This document shows, piece after piece, positions 1 through 7,530 of a stretch of 36,105 nt of DNA. The stretch's first letter is position 1, and every line of letters begins with the position of its first letter. Both the position numbers and the translations under genes were made by a program. The notes beneath the pieces are model-generated. The model searched no databases. It was not told the DNA's origin and saw nothing but the letters and a program-made list of their open reading frames with translations. The stretch is from Chitinophagaceae bacterium (lineage in GTDB: Bacteria; Bacteroidota; Bacteroidia; Chitinophagales; Chitinophagaceae), in NCBI GenBank assembly GCA_017307735.1, contig JAFKGR010000024.1, forward strand, positions 1 to 36,105, written 5' to 3'.

Positions 1-334
1 AGGAGGAATCTCATTTCGTGTATCCGTTACCGTACAACCCGCTGAAGCGTGTCGCCCGGATGGTGGCAGCACAACGATAAATCAGGAACCGGAGACTTGA
101 AAACATCTATGGCGCGTCGGCCAGGTACGCCTTCGGCGGAACAGGCTTCTGCATCTATGACAAACTTTTTTTCTACAAATGAAATGTTCCGATGGAAAAG
201 AAAACTCTTAGTGAACCTTTGTGCCTCCGTGCCCTTGTGGCGAAAAAATCCTTCCGAAAATGACTGACTATGTAGAAAGATCCGACCACTCAGAATCCTG
301 GGGTCAATTCCAGCAAAAAGACTCTTTAAGCTCC
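1..334. other. Gene-poor left edge, possible 3' end of a gene
   Basis: Positions 3-80 on the plus strand are open in one frame, read 25 codons and end in TAA. This could be the last part of a gene entering from the left, but a second frame is also open over the same bases, so the call is weak. The rest holds a palindromic word CGCCTTCGGCG at about 130-140 followed by AACAGGCT, and a copy of the 80-180 bp spacer repeat at about 147-266. I see no gene between 81 and 334. Confidence 0.25.
147..266 (+). repeat. Spacer repeat family C, copy 1
   Basis: This copy shares the words GAAATGTTCCGATGGAAAAG and GAACCTTTGTGCCTCCGTGC with copies at 1180-1356, 2250-2427, 3277-3358 and 3657-3840. The far end reads TTGTGGCGAAAAA, the motif of a repeat I know to be widespread in environmental Bacteroidota. 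It lies just past the 3' end of the PIN toxin gene at 335. Confidence 0.75.
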
Positions 335-748
335 TTACAACCTTTCCAATATTTCATCCGGCTCCAAAACCTGTACCGTGCTTTCCTTAAAATGTTTTTT
401 GTTTCGGGTGATGATAAAGTCCATTTTCCCGGTTGAGGATGCACAAATCATCTGAATCCCGTCTTCAAAATCAGAAAAACTGTGACTCAAACTTTCTCTT
501 AAAATATCCTCACTCACGGCAACCGGTGACAGGTAATCCAACAAACTCAAAAGAATCTTTCGCAACTTTTTTTCATCCACAAACTTTTTCAGCACATAAT
601 GCGTAGTCGCTATTGAATGGGACGAGGTGTAAAGCTCCACATCTCCTTTTTCTGCCAGAGCAAAAATTTCAATAGCAAATTTGCTGAATGGTTTTCTGTC
701 ACCAACCAGATCAATAATAATATTTGTGTCGAGAAAGAGGGAGGTCAT
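335..748 (-). CDS. PIN-domain ribonuclease toxin (VapC-like)
   Basis: This 137-residue protein is a single PIN domain. PIN toxins are metal-dependent RNases, usually acting on tRNA or rRNA and neutralised by a cognate antitoxin. Seen here: the N-terminal LFLDTNIIID strand with Asp7, the SDFEDGIQ segment with Asp93 and Asp96, and the late strand MDFIITRN with Asp110, which together form the expected acidic pocket. The length fits the family (about 130-145). The ATG at 748 overlaps the TGA of the upstream gene by four bases, so the two are translationally coupled. The motif D-F-E-D followed by I-I-T-R-N is typical of the Bacteroidota PIN toxins paired with DUF6364-like antitoxins. The target RNA cannot be read from the sequence. 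Confidence 0.9.
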   Translation of the reverse strand: MTSLFLDTNIIIDLVGDRKPFSKFAIEIFALAEKGDVELYTSSHSIATTHYVLKKFVDEKKLRKILLSLLDYLSPVAVSEDILRESLSHSFSDFEDGIQMICASSTGKMDFIITRNKKHFKESTVQVLEPDEILERL

Positions 749-990
749 TTCAGATGTTTCTCTGAAAAATATTGTTCAATTTCCTTTTCCTCGTCAAAGT
801 TTTTAGGAAGTTTTACGGAACCGACAAGTTTTTCCAATTTCGGAGAAATTTTTCTATCCTCTTTTTCTGCAGGGAGGGTGCTCAAATAATTTTCAATGAT
901 TTCAGAAAGGCTCCTGCCTGTTTTTGCAGCATACTTCTTTGCCCTGTCTATTACAGATTTCTCCACGGTCAATGTCAACTTTGTATTCAT
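745..990 (-). CDS. Ribbon-helix-helix antitoxin of the PIN toxin
   Basis: This is an 81-residue antitoxin, probably a ribbon-helix-helix DNA binder that represses its own operon and blocks the PIN toxin through its C-terminal tail. The N-terminus MNTKLTLTVEKSVIDRAKK followed by TGRSLSEIIENYL is the strand-helix-helix pattern of DUF6364-type antitoxins. The tail after residue 50 is charged and has the look of a toxin-wrapping segment. I chose the ATG at 990; an open frame continues upstream to 1071, but those 27 codons do not look like an antitoxin N-terminus. The stop overlaps the toxin start (ATGA at 745-748). Confidence 0.85.
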   Translation of the reverse strand: MNTKLTLTVEKSVIDRAKKYAAKTGRSLSEIIENYLSTLPAEKEDRKISPKLEKLVGSVKLPKNFDEEKEIEQYFSEKHLK

Positions 991-1071
991 CACAAGTATG
1001 CTTTGGACGAAAATACGTATTTCTTTACTCAATCGAGAACACCATTCCTTCTCGTCGGGTAGCCAAACCAC

Positions 1072-1479
1072 TATAGCAACCCCTGGTATTAAACTGCATT
1101 CCCCAATATCTTTTCCGCATTAGCAGTAAGATTTCGTTTGGAATCCACTCAAATCGTTTACCCCGCTTCGGGGATTGGGGAATTCCAATTTATTTTCCCC
1201 GGCCGGTCCGCCGCGGCCTTTTGTAAATCATTGCACGCTTTGTTCCGGCGGAACGATTTTCTGCTTCGTAACTTTCTTCTATCCCTGAAATGTTCCGATG
1301 GAAAAGAAAACTGTTAATGAACCTTTGTGCCTCCGTGCCCTTGTGGCGAAAAATTCTTCCGATGGTGACTGCCACAGCAAAGTTGCACCCGGCATGACAA
1401 ACAGCAGGCAAAACATCTGAAATCCTCCATACAGTTCAGGCTAAATACTCGAAATCTAAAATTATTTAAGATTCAAATT
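1072..1479. other. Intergenic spacer with C repeat
   Basis: There is no convincing gene. A short hairpin CCCCGCTTCGGGG lies at about 1161-1173. Spacer repeat copy 2 follows at 1180-1356. After it come fragments that resemble the widespread GTCATGC-type repeat. Minus-strand open frames here are only translations of the repeat. Confidence 0.7.
1180..1356 (+). repeat. Spacer repeat family C, copy 2 (long form)
   Basis: This 177-bp copy is almost identical to copy 3 at 2250-2427, with only a few substitutions and one length difference near GGCCGG. It contains a small perfect dyad GTTCCGGCGGAAC and ends TTGTGGCGAAAAATTC. The same dyad is seen in copy 5 as TTCCGACGGAA, so the stem is kept while the centre changes. 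It sits past the 3' end of the HepT gene. Confidence 0.85.
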
Positions 1480-1827
1480 TTAACCGATTGTCTTTAATGC
1501 GTTTTCAACTTTTAGCCTCAGGAGAGGGATGTCATCTTTTATAATTTGCCAAATCAGATGGTCGTCAATACCAAAATATTCGTGAACCAGAATATGGCGT
1601 AAACCTGTTATCTCCTTCCATTTTATTTCGCTGAACTCCTCTTTTGTTTCTTCGGAAACTACATTGGCTGCCTCACCAATTATTTCCAATTGTTTAATAC
1701 TCGCAAATCGCATCATTGAATTATCCGAAAACAACTTTTCATCTGCTTTGTGCGTGTAAACCTCAATTTCAGAAATAGCCTCGAGGATATGTAACAATCT
1801 CTGCTTATCACCCAGCCCTCCTCTCAT
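1480..1827 (-). CDS. hepT: HEPN-domain RNase toxin, HepT-like (DUF86)
   Basis: This 115-residue all-helical protein is of the HEPN/DUF86 family. In the characterised HepT-MntA systems the HEPN protein is an RNase toxin, and the partner nucleotidyltransferase silences it by adding AMP to a tyrosine in the active-site motif. The key motif RX4HXY is intact here as RHILVHEY (Arg77, His82, Tyr84), so both catalysis and the modifiable tyrosine are kept. The start overlaps the last 20 bases of the upstream nucleotidyltransferase gene, which fixes the pair as one operon. A second, diverged pair of the same type lies at 5170-5887. Confidence 0.92.
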   Translation of the reverse strand: MRGGLGDKQRLLHILEAISEIEVYTHKADEKLFSDNSMMRFASIKQLEIIGEAANVVSEETKEEFSEIKWKEITGLRHILVHEYFGIDDHLIWQIIKDDIPLLRLKVENALKTIG

Positions 1828-2110
1828 AAATCAACACTTTATTATCGTTTATAAAAGGCAGTATATATTTTGAAACAGCTTTAGAGGAAACCAGGTCAAC
1901 TTTTTTGTTCAACTTATTTTCTAAATCCAATTTCATTTCAACAAATCCCAGCCCAATGTGTTTACTGTAATCCAGTTCGACCAGAATATCAATATCGCTT
2001 TCAGGTCTTTCCCGGTTATCGGTGTAGGAGCCAAATAAAAAAGCCTTCAGGACGGGTTTGGTCTGAAAATAATCTTTGATTGTCTTTATTTCACTTTTGC
2101 TTAGGGCCAT
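1808..2110 (-). CDS. mntA: MNT-type nucleotidyltransferase antitoxin, MntA-like
   Basis: This 100-residue minimal nucleotidyltransferase has the motif GSX10DXD intact: Gly27-Ser28, then ten residues, then Asp39-Ile-Asp41. These residues bind the nucleotide and two metal ions. In HepT-MntA systems the enzyme transfers AMP to the toxin tyrosine and inactivates it. The third acid is probably the Asp in KKVDLV, near residue 72. The gene precedes and overlaps hepT by 20 bases. Nothing is fused to it and its length is normal for the family. Confidence 0.92.
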   Translation of the reverse strand: MALSKSEIKTIKDYFQTKPVLKAFLFGSYTDNRERPESDIDILVELDYSKHIGLGFVEMKLDLENKLNKKVDLVSSKAVSKYILPFINDNKVLIYERRAG

Positions 2111-2436
2111 TGCCTAAAATTAATTACTTTTTCTAATTTCTTCACAGGTGGCATTAATTTAAATGGCGTTGCGAAGCCCACGCGCCATACTTCTAAGGTT
2201 CAATCGTTTTCTACGCTTGAATCATACAACCTGCTCCGGAGTTGTTTGGGAATTCTAATTTATTTTCCCCGGGTCTGTTCGCCGCGGCCTTTTGTAAATC
2301 ATTGCACGCTTTGTTCCGGCGGAACGATTTTCTGCTTCGTAACTTTCTTCTATCCCTGAAATGTTCCGATGGAAAAGAAAACTGTTAATGAACCTTTGTG
2401 CCTCCGTGACCTTGTGGCGAAAAATTCCAACTACTA
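2111..2436. other. Intergenic spacer with C repeat
   Basis: Positions 2111-2249 are AT-rich with no gene I can support. Positions 2250-2427 are spacer repeat copy 3, which ends only about ten bases before the stop codon of the next PIN gene. The minus-strand frame across it is the translated repeat. Confidence 0.7.
2250..2427 (+). repeat. Spacer repeat family C, copy 3 (long form)
   Basis: This 178-bp copy is nearly identical to 1180-1356, including the dyad GTTCCGGCGGAAC and the TTGTGGCGAAAAATTC end. The identity implies recent duplication or gene conversion between the two flanks of the hepT-mntA cassette. Confidence 0.85.
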
Positions 2437-2862
2437 TCAATGGTTTTTTGTTATCTCAAGGAAGGTTGCTATTGTAACGATTTTTGCTCTCCCGAATTTT
2501 TTTAATTCCAATAAATCAAGATCGCCGGTAAGCAGGTAATCAGCTTTACCATCTTTGGCAAGTGCAAGTAGGAAATTATCTTTGGGATCCCTGCAAATCA
2601 AAACGGTGCTCTCAACTTCAACAAGGTCTGTAAATGGTTCAAACTTTGAAAGCATTACTTCAATCCCATTCACTCCAAAGTATTTTTTCAACCTGGGCTT
2701 TGCAATTGTTTCCTGAATTTCGTCGATAAGTTCTGAACTGAAAAGAAGCCTTGCCTTAAATGAAAACAATAATGAGTCAATAATATCCAGCTTGTGAGAA
2801 ATGACAAAACTGATCCAAAGGTTGGTATCAATAATAATTTTGAGCGGCTTACTTTTTGGCAT
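2437..2862 (-). CDS. PIN-family toxin (COG1569 type)
   Basis: This 141-residue PIN-domain protein belongs to the group usually annotated as putative toxin-antitoxin toxin component, PIN family. Visible acids are Asp12 in IIIDTNLWISF, Asp92 and Asp95 in RDPKDNFLLAL, Asp108 in ADYLLTGD and Asp114. This is the expected PIN metal site for an RNase. It is clearly related to the PIN toxin at 17106-17537, which has the same order RDPKDxFLL, ADYLxTGDxDL and an AKI strand. The start overlaps the antitoxin gene by 14 bases. The stop lies about ten bases from spacer repeat copy 3. Confidence 0.9.
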   Translation of the reverse strand: MPKSKPLKIIIDTNLWISFVISHKLDIIDSLLFSFKARLLFSSELIDEIQETIAKPRLKKYFGVNGIEVMLSKFEPFTDLVEVESTVLICRDPKDNFLLALAKDGKADYLLTGDLDLLELKKFGRAKIVTIATFLEITKNH

Positions 2863-3064
2863 ATCGTTTAGCTCTCACTTCTTCAACAATTTTTGTGATC
2901 TCGTCTAATTCGGGTGCAGAAGAAGTATTGTGCCTCATTTTCTTAAGGTACTGTTTTAACGCAGATACAGGTTCATCAGTTACCTTAATTAACTTAAGGT
3001 CCTGCATTCCCTTGATAAGCTGTAGTGCTTTAGGATTGAGTATTTCAATTTTCAACGCTTCCAT
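2849..3064 (-). CDS. Antitoxin of the COG1569-type PIN toxin
   Basis: This is a 71-residue protein with a predicted strand at the N-terminus (EALKIEILNPKALQLI), a helix rich in Lys and Leu, and a C-terminal helix ITKIVEEVRAKRYAKK. Position and size, directly before and overlapping a PIN toxin by 14 bases, mark it as the antitoxin. The N-terminal pattern resembles the DUF2683/prevent-host-death-like antitoxins that accompany this PIN group. No other function is suggested. Confidence 0.8.
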   Translation of the reverse strand: MEALKIEILNPKALQLIKGMQDLKLIKVTDEPVSALKQYLKKMRHNTSSAPELDEITKIVEEVRAKRYAKK

Positions 3065-3454
3065 ACTTCGAATTTAAGAAAATTTGTAAACTAATTTATT
3101 CCTTCTCTGTAAAGTCCGTTCCCGCACCGAAAGGGAAACGAGGCGGGTGCACGTCCGCCATCGGCGAGACACGTCCGTTTCGGCGAGACATGCTGACACC
3201 TAAATATGGATTCCTCTCTTCGTTCGGAATGACAACACGATCTGTAATTCCTCTTCGCCGCGGCGGAAAAATCTGAAACTCCGCTTGAACAGAAAACTCC
3301 TCGTGAACCTTTGTACCTCCGTCCCCTTGTGGTGAAAAGTTTCTTCCAAATATTTTCACTACGGCGAAGCTGTGTTCAGCATGACAAGAATCATCGGCGG
3401 ATTATCTCCGAAACCCTCAATTGTATTAACGCTTTTCTGTGTCTAAAAACAAAC
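3065..3454. other. Repeat-filled spacer
   Basis: No gene is seen. Palindromic words of the CGCCNNCGGCG type occur near 3156-3186 in two tandem GACACGTCCG units. A copy of the GGAATGAC/GAGGAATC-type dispersed repeat is at about 3205-3260. Spacer repeat copy 4 (diverged) is at 3277-3358. Confidence 0.6.
3277..3358 (+). repeat. Spacer repeat family C, copy 4 (diverged, short)
   Basis: This copy shares GAACAGAAAACTCCTCGTGA, then GAACCTTTGTACCTCCGTCC and TTGTGGTGAAAAG with the other C copies, but with more substitutions. It follows the small gene at 3455 on its 3' side. Confidence 0.65.
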
Positions 3455-3607
3455 TCACTTCACCTTTAATTTCACAACTTTGTTATTACGGATGACAACC
3501 AAGGCTGTACCCTTTTGCCTCTTAAATTCAAGCAACTTTTTATAAGCTAAATTTAATCCCTCTAAAATCTTATTCCTTTCCTCTATGTGTTTTTCAATGG
3601 TTGTCAT
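3455..3607 (-). CDS. Small hypothetical protein (50 aa)
   Basis: The ATG at 3607 opens a 50-codon frame that ends in TGA. The protein starts MTTIEKHIEERNKILEGL, continues with AYKKLLEFKRQKGTALVV and ends in a basic KVVKLKVK strand. A helical front half and a short strand-rich back half give it the look of a small antitoxin or stand-alone regulator. I recognise similar short proteins in Bacteroidota genomes but know no function. It sits between two copies of the spacer repeat, like the toxin-antitoxin modules to its left. Confidence 0.6.
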   Translation of the reverse strand: MTTIEKHIEERNKILEGLNLAYKKLLEFKRQKGTALVVIRNNKVVKLKVK

Positions 3608-3656
3608 ATATCATTTTTAACAGGTTAAATTTTTCGGTTTGAATTATCCTTAAATT

Positions 3657-3840
3657 CCCTTCTGCGGTCTTTTGTTAACCATTTCACGATTCGTTCCGAC
3701 GGAACAATTTTATACTTCGTAACTTTTTCTGCCCATGACATGTTCCGCTTGAAAAGAAAACTCTTAGTGAACCTTTGTGCCTCCGTGCCCTCCGTGCCCT
3801 TGTGGCGAAAAATTTCTTCCAAAGATATCTGCCACAGCAG
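3657..3840 (+). repeat. Spacer repeat family C, copy 5
   Basis: This is a long-form copy with the dyad TTCCGACGGAA, the GTTCCGCTTGAAAAGAAAAC word, GAACCTTTGTGCCTCCGTGC and the TTGTGGCGAAAAATT end. A ten-base CCTCCGTGCC segment is duplicated in tandem. Nine-base words of the CTAAACGTC type follow at about 3848-3890. Confidence 0.75.
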
Positions 3841-3847
3841 GCAGGCT

Positions 3848-3890
3848 ACTAAACGTCTAAACGCCTAAACCTCTAAACCACTAAATCCGC
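3848..3890 (+). repeat. Nine-base CTAAACGNC tandem words
   Basis: About four imperfect tandem copies of CTAAACGTC/CTAAACGCC lie just past the 3' end of the permease gene. The same word family recurs at 5970-6005, 6067-6096, 8487-8510, 16536-16580, 18393-18467, 35501-35540 and 35654-35697. Confidence 0.6.
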
Positions 3891-3940
3891 CACAGCGGAC
3901 AGGCTCCTGAATCCTCCACAAATCTTTCATCCCTCAATCT

Positions 3941-4810
3941 TTACACCGTATCCATAAATGTCTTCTCCACTTTATTAAACATCAGCAATCCGATAAACAA
4001 TACGATTACTATAAATCCGAAACTATACAACAGATGCCAGCCATCAAAAGTGCCTTCACCAAAAAGTGAATACCTGAACATTTCAACAATCGGCGAAAGC
4101 GGATTCCATTGTATCCATGCCGCATACGACTTCAATTTCAAAAACGACATCGGATACGCTACCGGTGTGGCGTACATCAATAGTTGCACGCCGAAACCGA
4201 GCAGAATATTTAAATCGCGGTATTTGGTGGTCATAGATGAAATAATAATGCCCAGGCCCAAACCCATCATGGCCATCATGATTACCAAAACAGGAATAAG
4301 CAACCACGAAACGCCAAAATGAAAATTGCCGTCAGCAATTCCGAAATAGATCATAAATGCCAGCAACAAAAGAAACTGAATCCCGAATTTGACAAGGTTG
4401 CTCGTCACGGTACTGAGCGGACTGATCAACCGCGGAAAATATACTTTTCCGAAAATCCCGGCATTGGATAAAAAAGTATTGGAAGTGCTGGTGAGGCAGG
4501 CGCTGAAATAATTCCAAATGGTAATTCCGCTCATGTAAAACAAAACCGAAGGGATGCCATCTGTAGGGATACCGGCAATTTTACCAAACACGAGTGTGAA
4601 CATGATCGTGGTAAATATGGGTTGGATAAAATGCCAGACCGGCCCGAGGATGGTTTGTTTATATGCAGCCACAAAATCTCTCCTCACGAAGAGCACAAGC
4701 AGGTCGCGGTACTTCCAGACTTCTTTGAGCCTGAGGTCAAAGAGGGAAGTTTTGGGTTCAATGATCAGATCCCAGTTATCAGGTTGCGGGGGGAGGGTTT
4801 CGGGTTTCAA
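3941..4810 (-). CDS. Polysaccharide ABC exporter permease (Wzm-like)
   Basis: This 289-residue ABC-2 type inner-membrane permease is of the capsule/O-antigen exporter group. The soluble front half-helix (NWDLIIEPKTSLFDLRLKEV, then KYRDLLVLFVRRDF) and the segment YKQTILGPVWHFIQP are hallmarks of Wzm/KpsM-like proteins. About six membrane segments follow, at roughly residues 62-80, 90-108, 140-160, 168-192, 200-220 and 258-278. Such permeases need an ATPase partner (Wzt/KpsT), and none is coded in this window; it may lie elsewhere or have been lost. The ATG at 4810 gives the family's normal start. A repeat-filled spacer separates it from the HEPN/MNT pair at 5170. Confidence 0.92.
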   Translation of the reverse strand: MKPETLPPQPDNWDLIIEPKTSLFDLRLKEVWKYRDLLVLFVRRDFVAAYKQTILGPVWHFIQPIFTTIMFTLVFGKIAGIPTDGIPSVLFYMSGITIWNYFSACLTSTSNTFLSNAGIFGKVYFPRLISPLSTVTSNLVKFGIQFLLLLAFMIYFGIADGNFHFGVSWLLIPVLVIMMAMMGLGLGIIISSMTTKYRDLNILLGFGVQLLMYATPVAYPMSFLKLKSYAAWIQWNPLSPIVEMFRYSLFGEGTFDGWHLLYSFGFIVIVLFIGLLMFNKVEKTFMDTV

Positions 4811-5169
4811 GGTTCAAGGTTTCCTTTTTTGAAAGTGTTTGTTTAGATTCCTCCTTCCTTCGGTCCTGTCTCGCCGAAGGCGGATCGGAATGACAGATCG
4901 CTGTTGTCATTTCGATTCGCCGCGGCGAAGAGGAATCTTTTTCAGTAAGCATTTGTTTTATATTATTACCAAACAACGAACAATGATTAACGATTTTCAC
5001 TTATCGTGCAATTCGCTTCGGTAGTCCGTGTCCGCCTGCGGCGGGACAGACCCGGAACTTGAAGCTTGAAATCCGATTGGGCGGCCAGGTACCAGTCACC
5101 AAGGAAATATAGCAGGTCAGTATCCACCAAGGCAGGGCATGCCCTGCCACTATAAAAAACAAAGGCTGT
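4811..5169. other. Repeat-filled spacer with an 18-bp palindrome
   Basis: No gene is seen. The stretch carries CTCGCCGAAGGCG and CGCCGCGGCG palindromes within a GGAATGAC/GAGGAATC dispersed repeat (about 4858-4940) and a further GGAACTTGAA-type word near 5052. At 5131-5148 there is a perfect 18-bp palindrome, GGCAGGGCATGCCCTGCC. No T-run follows the palindrome on either strand in terminator position. Confidence 0.65.
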
Positions 5170-5604
5170 TCACTTTCCACCTAAATACTGAAGGTGTTTA
5201 TAAAATGGACTCGACAACAAAGTATTCATTTCATCATCCGACAAATGAAGTTGCTTTAAAAGATTTTCGCATGCTTCCCGTAAAATTGAAAGTTCATCTT
5301 TAATAATTGCAAATACAATTTCCTTGTCAATTCCCCGGTAATCATGAGCTATCCTGTTTCGCATTCCGGCAATCTGATCCCACGCTACAAAAGATTGGGT
5401 TTCTTTCAACCCGTCTTCTATTTTTTTGCTTTCCTCTCCAATTGTCAATAACAAATGGCACACAGCATTGTATTGGAGCTGGTCATCAGATGATATTAAG
5501 TCTTCAGCACTTTTAATATTTGCTGAATAGATTTTTATCTTTTCAATTGCTTCGAGAATTGTCAACAGAAATAAGGCATTCTTATCAGAAAACAGAGATG
5601 ACAT
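5170..5604 (-). CDS. hepT: HEPN-domain RNase toxin, HepT-like (second copy)
   Basis: This 144-residue DUF86/HEPN protein has an intact RX4HXY motif, RNRIAHDY (Arg82, His87, Tyr89). The family role is an RNase toxin silenced by AMP transfer to the motif tyrosine. It is about 30 residues longer than the copy at 1480, with an extra C-terminal tail, and the two share little beyond the motif and helix pattern, so they are not a recent duplication. The start overlaps the upstream nucleotidyltransferase by 20 bases. The pair is inserted between the fucose/GT genes and the exporter permease. Confidence 0.9.
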   Translation of the reverse strand: MSSLFSDKNALFLLTILEAIEKIKIYSANIKSAEDLISSDDQLQYNAVCHLLLTIGEESKKIEDGLKETQSFVAWDQIAGMRNRIAHDYRGIDKEIVFAIIKDELSILREACENLLKQLHLSDDEMNTLLSSPFYKHLQYLGGK

Positions 5605-5887
5605 GATCTTTAATGTTGGCTGCTACAATGGGGTTTAAGGAGTCCTTATTCACTAGTTCAATTTTTCTTTTCTTCAGAATCCCGGACAGGAATTTCTCCA
5701 TGGAATTTAAACGTGCAAGAGTCATAGCTGCTCCCGGGATGGTCCGGTATAATAAGTCAATATCACTATCTTCTTTGTTTTCGCCTTTTGCAAAACTACC
5801 ATATAGTTCCATATTCTGAATGAAATACCGGCTGCGAAGGTGATCCTTGCTTTTAGATAATATTGTTATAACATCTTGCCTGTTCAT
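5585..5887 (-). CDS. mntA: MNT-type nucleotidyltransferase antitoxin (second copy)
   Basis: This 100-residue minimal nucleotidyltransferase has the motif GSX10DXD intact: Gly30-Ser31, ten residues, Asp42-Ile-Asp44. The third acid is likely the Glu in KIELVN. By family it would AMPylate and silence the HepT partner encoded directly downstream, with which it overlaps by 20 bases. The gene is full length. A promoter could not be fixed; the upstream stretch is AT-rich for about 50 bases before the repeats begin. Confidence 0.9.
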   Translation of the reverse strand: MNRQDVITILSKSKDHLRSRYFIQNMELYGSFAKGENKEDSDIDLLYRTIPGAAMTLARLNSMEKFLSGILKKRKIELVNKDSLNPIVAANIKDHVISVF

Positions 5888-6166
5888 CAGAGAAAAATAA
5901 GTTTCAATTTAGTTATTTTTTGAATGCATCTGTTTTTTTAACCCGGAAATCGCAAGGATGAAGTTTATACTAAACGTTTAGGCGTTTAGTCGTTTGGTCG
6001 TTTAGGAGTCTGTCCCATCTCGGTGGATTTATTTGTTCTTAAACTCGGAGCCCGAAACCTGGGACCTCTAAACGGCTAACCGTCTAAACGACTTAACGTG
6101 GCAGGTCGGGAGACCGGCCACTAAGAAAACTTGAAACTCGCCTTCGGCGGAACAGGCTCGAAACCT
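5888..6166. repeat. Spacer with 9-base words and covarying hairpins
   Basis: No gene is seen. Nine-base TTTAGGCGT/CTAAACGTC words run at 5970-6005 and again at 6067-6096. A hairpin at 6098-6122 pairs GTGGCAGGTC with GACCGGCCAC. A CGCCTTCGGCG palindrome followed by GAACAGGCTCG lies near 6139-6158. Confidence 0.6.
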
Positions 6167-7267
6167 TCAAGACACGGCAAGATCACCTATCACTCTCTCC
6201 CACTTCTTTTTGTAAACATCAAAACCGAAATTGTTAATCACTGTTTTCCTGTCGGGTTTAAAGGAAGAAGGATTGACATAAATTTTTGCAATGGCAGAGA
6301 TGATGTCATCCTGATGATCGGGATCTACCAGCAACCCCAGCCTGCCATTCATCAAAGCATCCACCGACCCGTCGCGAAGTCCGCCAATCACGGGTAATCC
6401 ATAATACATCGCTTCGATAAATGTAATACCAAACCCCTCTTTCTTGCTGGGCATGACGTACAAATCAGCACACCCGTAATAGTCCGGCAGTTCAGTATCG
6501 GAAACATATCCGGTTATTTTTACCTGACCTCCAATACCAAGACCGTTACACACATTTTCAATTCTCCTCTTTTCATCTTCATCATATTTGCCCACCATCA
6601 CATAGCGAAGGTTGCGCGCCTGCTGGCCCAGCGCCTTTATCGCAAAAAGTATTTTGTCAAAATTTTTTCCTGATTCAGTCGACTTCAATCTGCTCACCGT
6701 AAGCAGAACGAAATCGTCAGGTGACAATCCAAGTTTGCTTCGCATTGAATTTCTGTCAAGCTCCGGAAAGTGTGCCAGTAATGGATCAATACAATTATGG
6801 ATAACCACGGATTTCCGGACAAGATACCCCTCATTGATTTGCTTCTTTGTGAATTCACTGACAGAAATAACCAGGTCAGCTTTTGCAATCAACTTCTTTT
6901 TGATTCCCGTCAATGGCTTCCATATCTCTATTCCGTGAGCCATCACGATAACTTTAGTTTTGGGTGAAAGCAATTTGATGATATAGGCGGGAAGGGATAA
7001 ATTGACATGAGAGATGATTACACATTTTTGACCGGTCCCGTTGAGAATGGCTTTGATTACAAAAAAGTATTTGTTGCCTCCAAAACCTTTAAACGATTTT
7101 TTGGTGATATAGGGTTCCGTAGAAACATCTGCCTTATCATGCATTGAATACAGGGTAAGTGAACTATTTCTTTCGTTGCAGATTTCGGAAAATGCTTTGG
7201 ACGCGATGCGGCAAACCTTTTCAATGCCACCGGTTGCAGAAAATGTATTCAGAGTCAGAAAAAGCAT
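6167..7267 (-). CDS. Glycosyltransferase family 4
   Basis: This 366-residue GT-B fold retaining glycosyltransferase (GT4) is a cytoplasmic enzyme that would transfer a sugar from a nucleotide-sugar to a growing polysaccharide repeat unit. The N-terminal acceptor domain starts with LTLNTFSATGGIEKV, which holds the glycine-rich loop. The C-terminal donor domain has VSRLKSTESGKNFD and the EX7E motif in KEGFGITFIEAM. The length is normal. Donor and acceptor cannot be deduced. It lies downstream of the fucose synthase gene, with a 263-bp repeat-rich gap between them, so a fucosyl donor is possible but not shown. Confidence 0.9.
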   Translation of the reverse strand: MLFLTLNTFSATGGIEKVCRIASKAFSEICNERNSSLTLYSMHDKADVSTEPYITKKSFKGFGGNKYFFVIKAILNGTGQKCVIISHVNLSLPAYIIKLLSPKTKVIVMAHGIEIWKPLTGIKKKLIAKADLVISVSEFTKKQINEGYLVRKSVVIHNCIDPLLAHFPELDRNSMRSKLGLSPDDFVLLTVSRLKSTESGKNFDKILFAIKALGQQARNLRYVMVGKYDEDEKRRIENVCNGLGIGGQVKITGYVSDTELPDYYGCADLYVMPSKKEGFGITFIEAMYYGLPVIGGLRDGSVDALMNGRLGLLVDPDHQDDIISAIAKIYVNPSSFKPDRKTVINNFGFDVYKKKWERVIGDLAVS

Positions 7268-7530
7268 GGTTGTAATAAGAGGCCCGGTAACTTTTGGAGA
7301 GAATGAAAAATTAAGAGTGAAGAATGAAGAATGAAGAGTTTTGACCTGATAGTTTTCGGGATAAAAATGAAGAATTCGCTGTTGAAAGTTTTTTTAAATT
7401 AAAGATTCGCGGCGGCAAACACCTTTTCAATCCGCCTTCGGCGAAACAGGCTCGAAACCCGGAACTCAAAATTCGCCGCGGCGAACAAGCTCCGGAACTC
7501 AGAACAGCAACTTTCACTTCAAATCAAAAA
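7268..7530. repeat. Repeat-rich spacer
   Basis: The stretch has short GAATGAAGA-type direct repeats at about 7311-7336. Palindromic words GCCGCGGCG and CGCCTTCGGCG follow, linked to AACAGGCTCG and CCGGAACTC words at 7405-7500. No gene is supported. Confidence 0.55.

Noticed and set aside
1190..2440. Minus-strand open frames at 1190-1411 and 2255-2440 with nearly the same product
   Set aside because: They are translations of the two long C repeat copies, not a protein family.
5131..5148. Perfect 18-bp palindrome as a transcription terminator
   Set aside because: No T-run follows it on either strand; the T-rich stretch lies on the wrong side for minus-strand transcripts.
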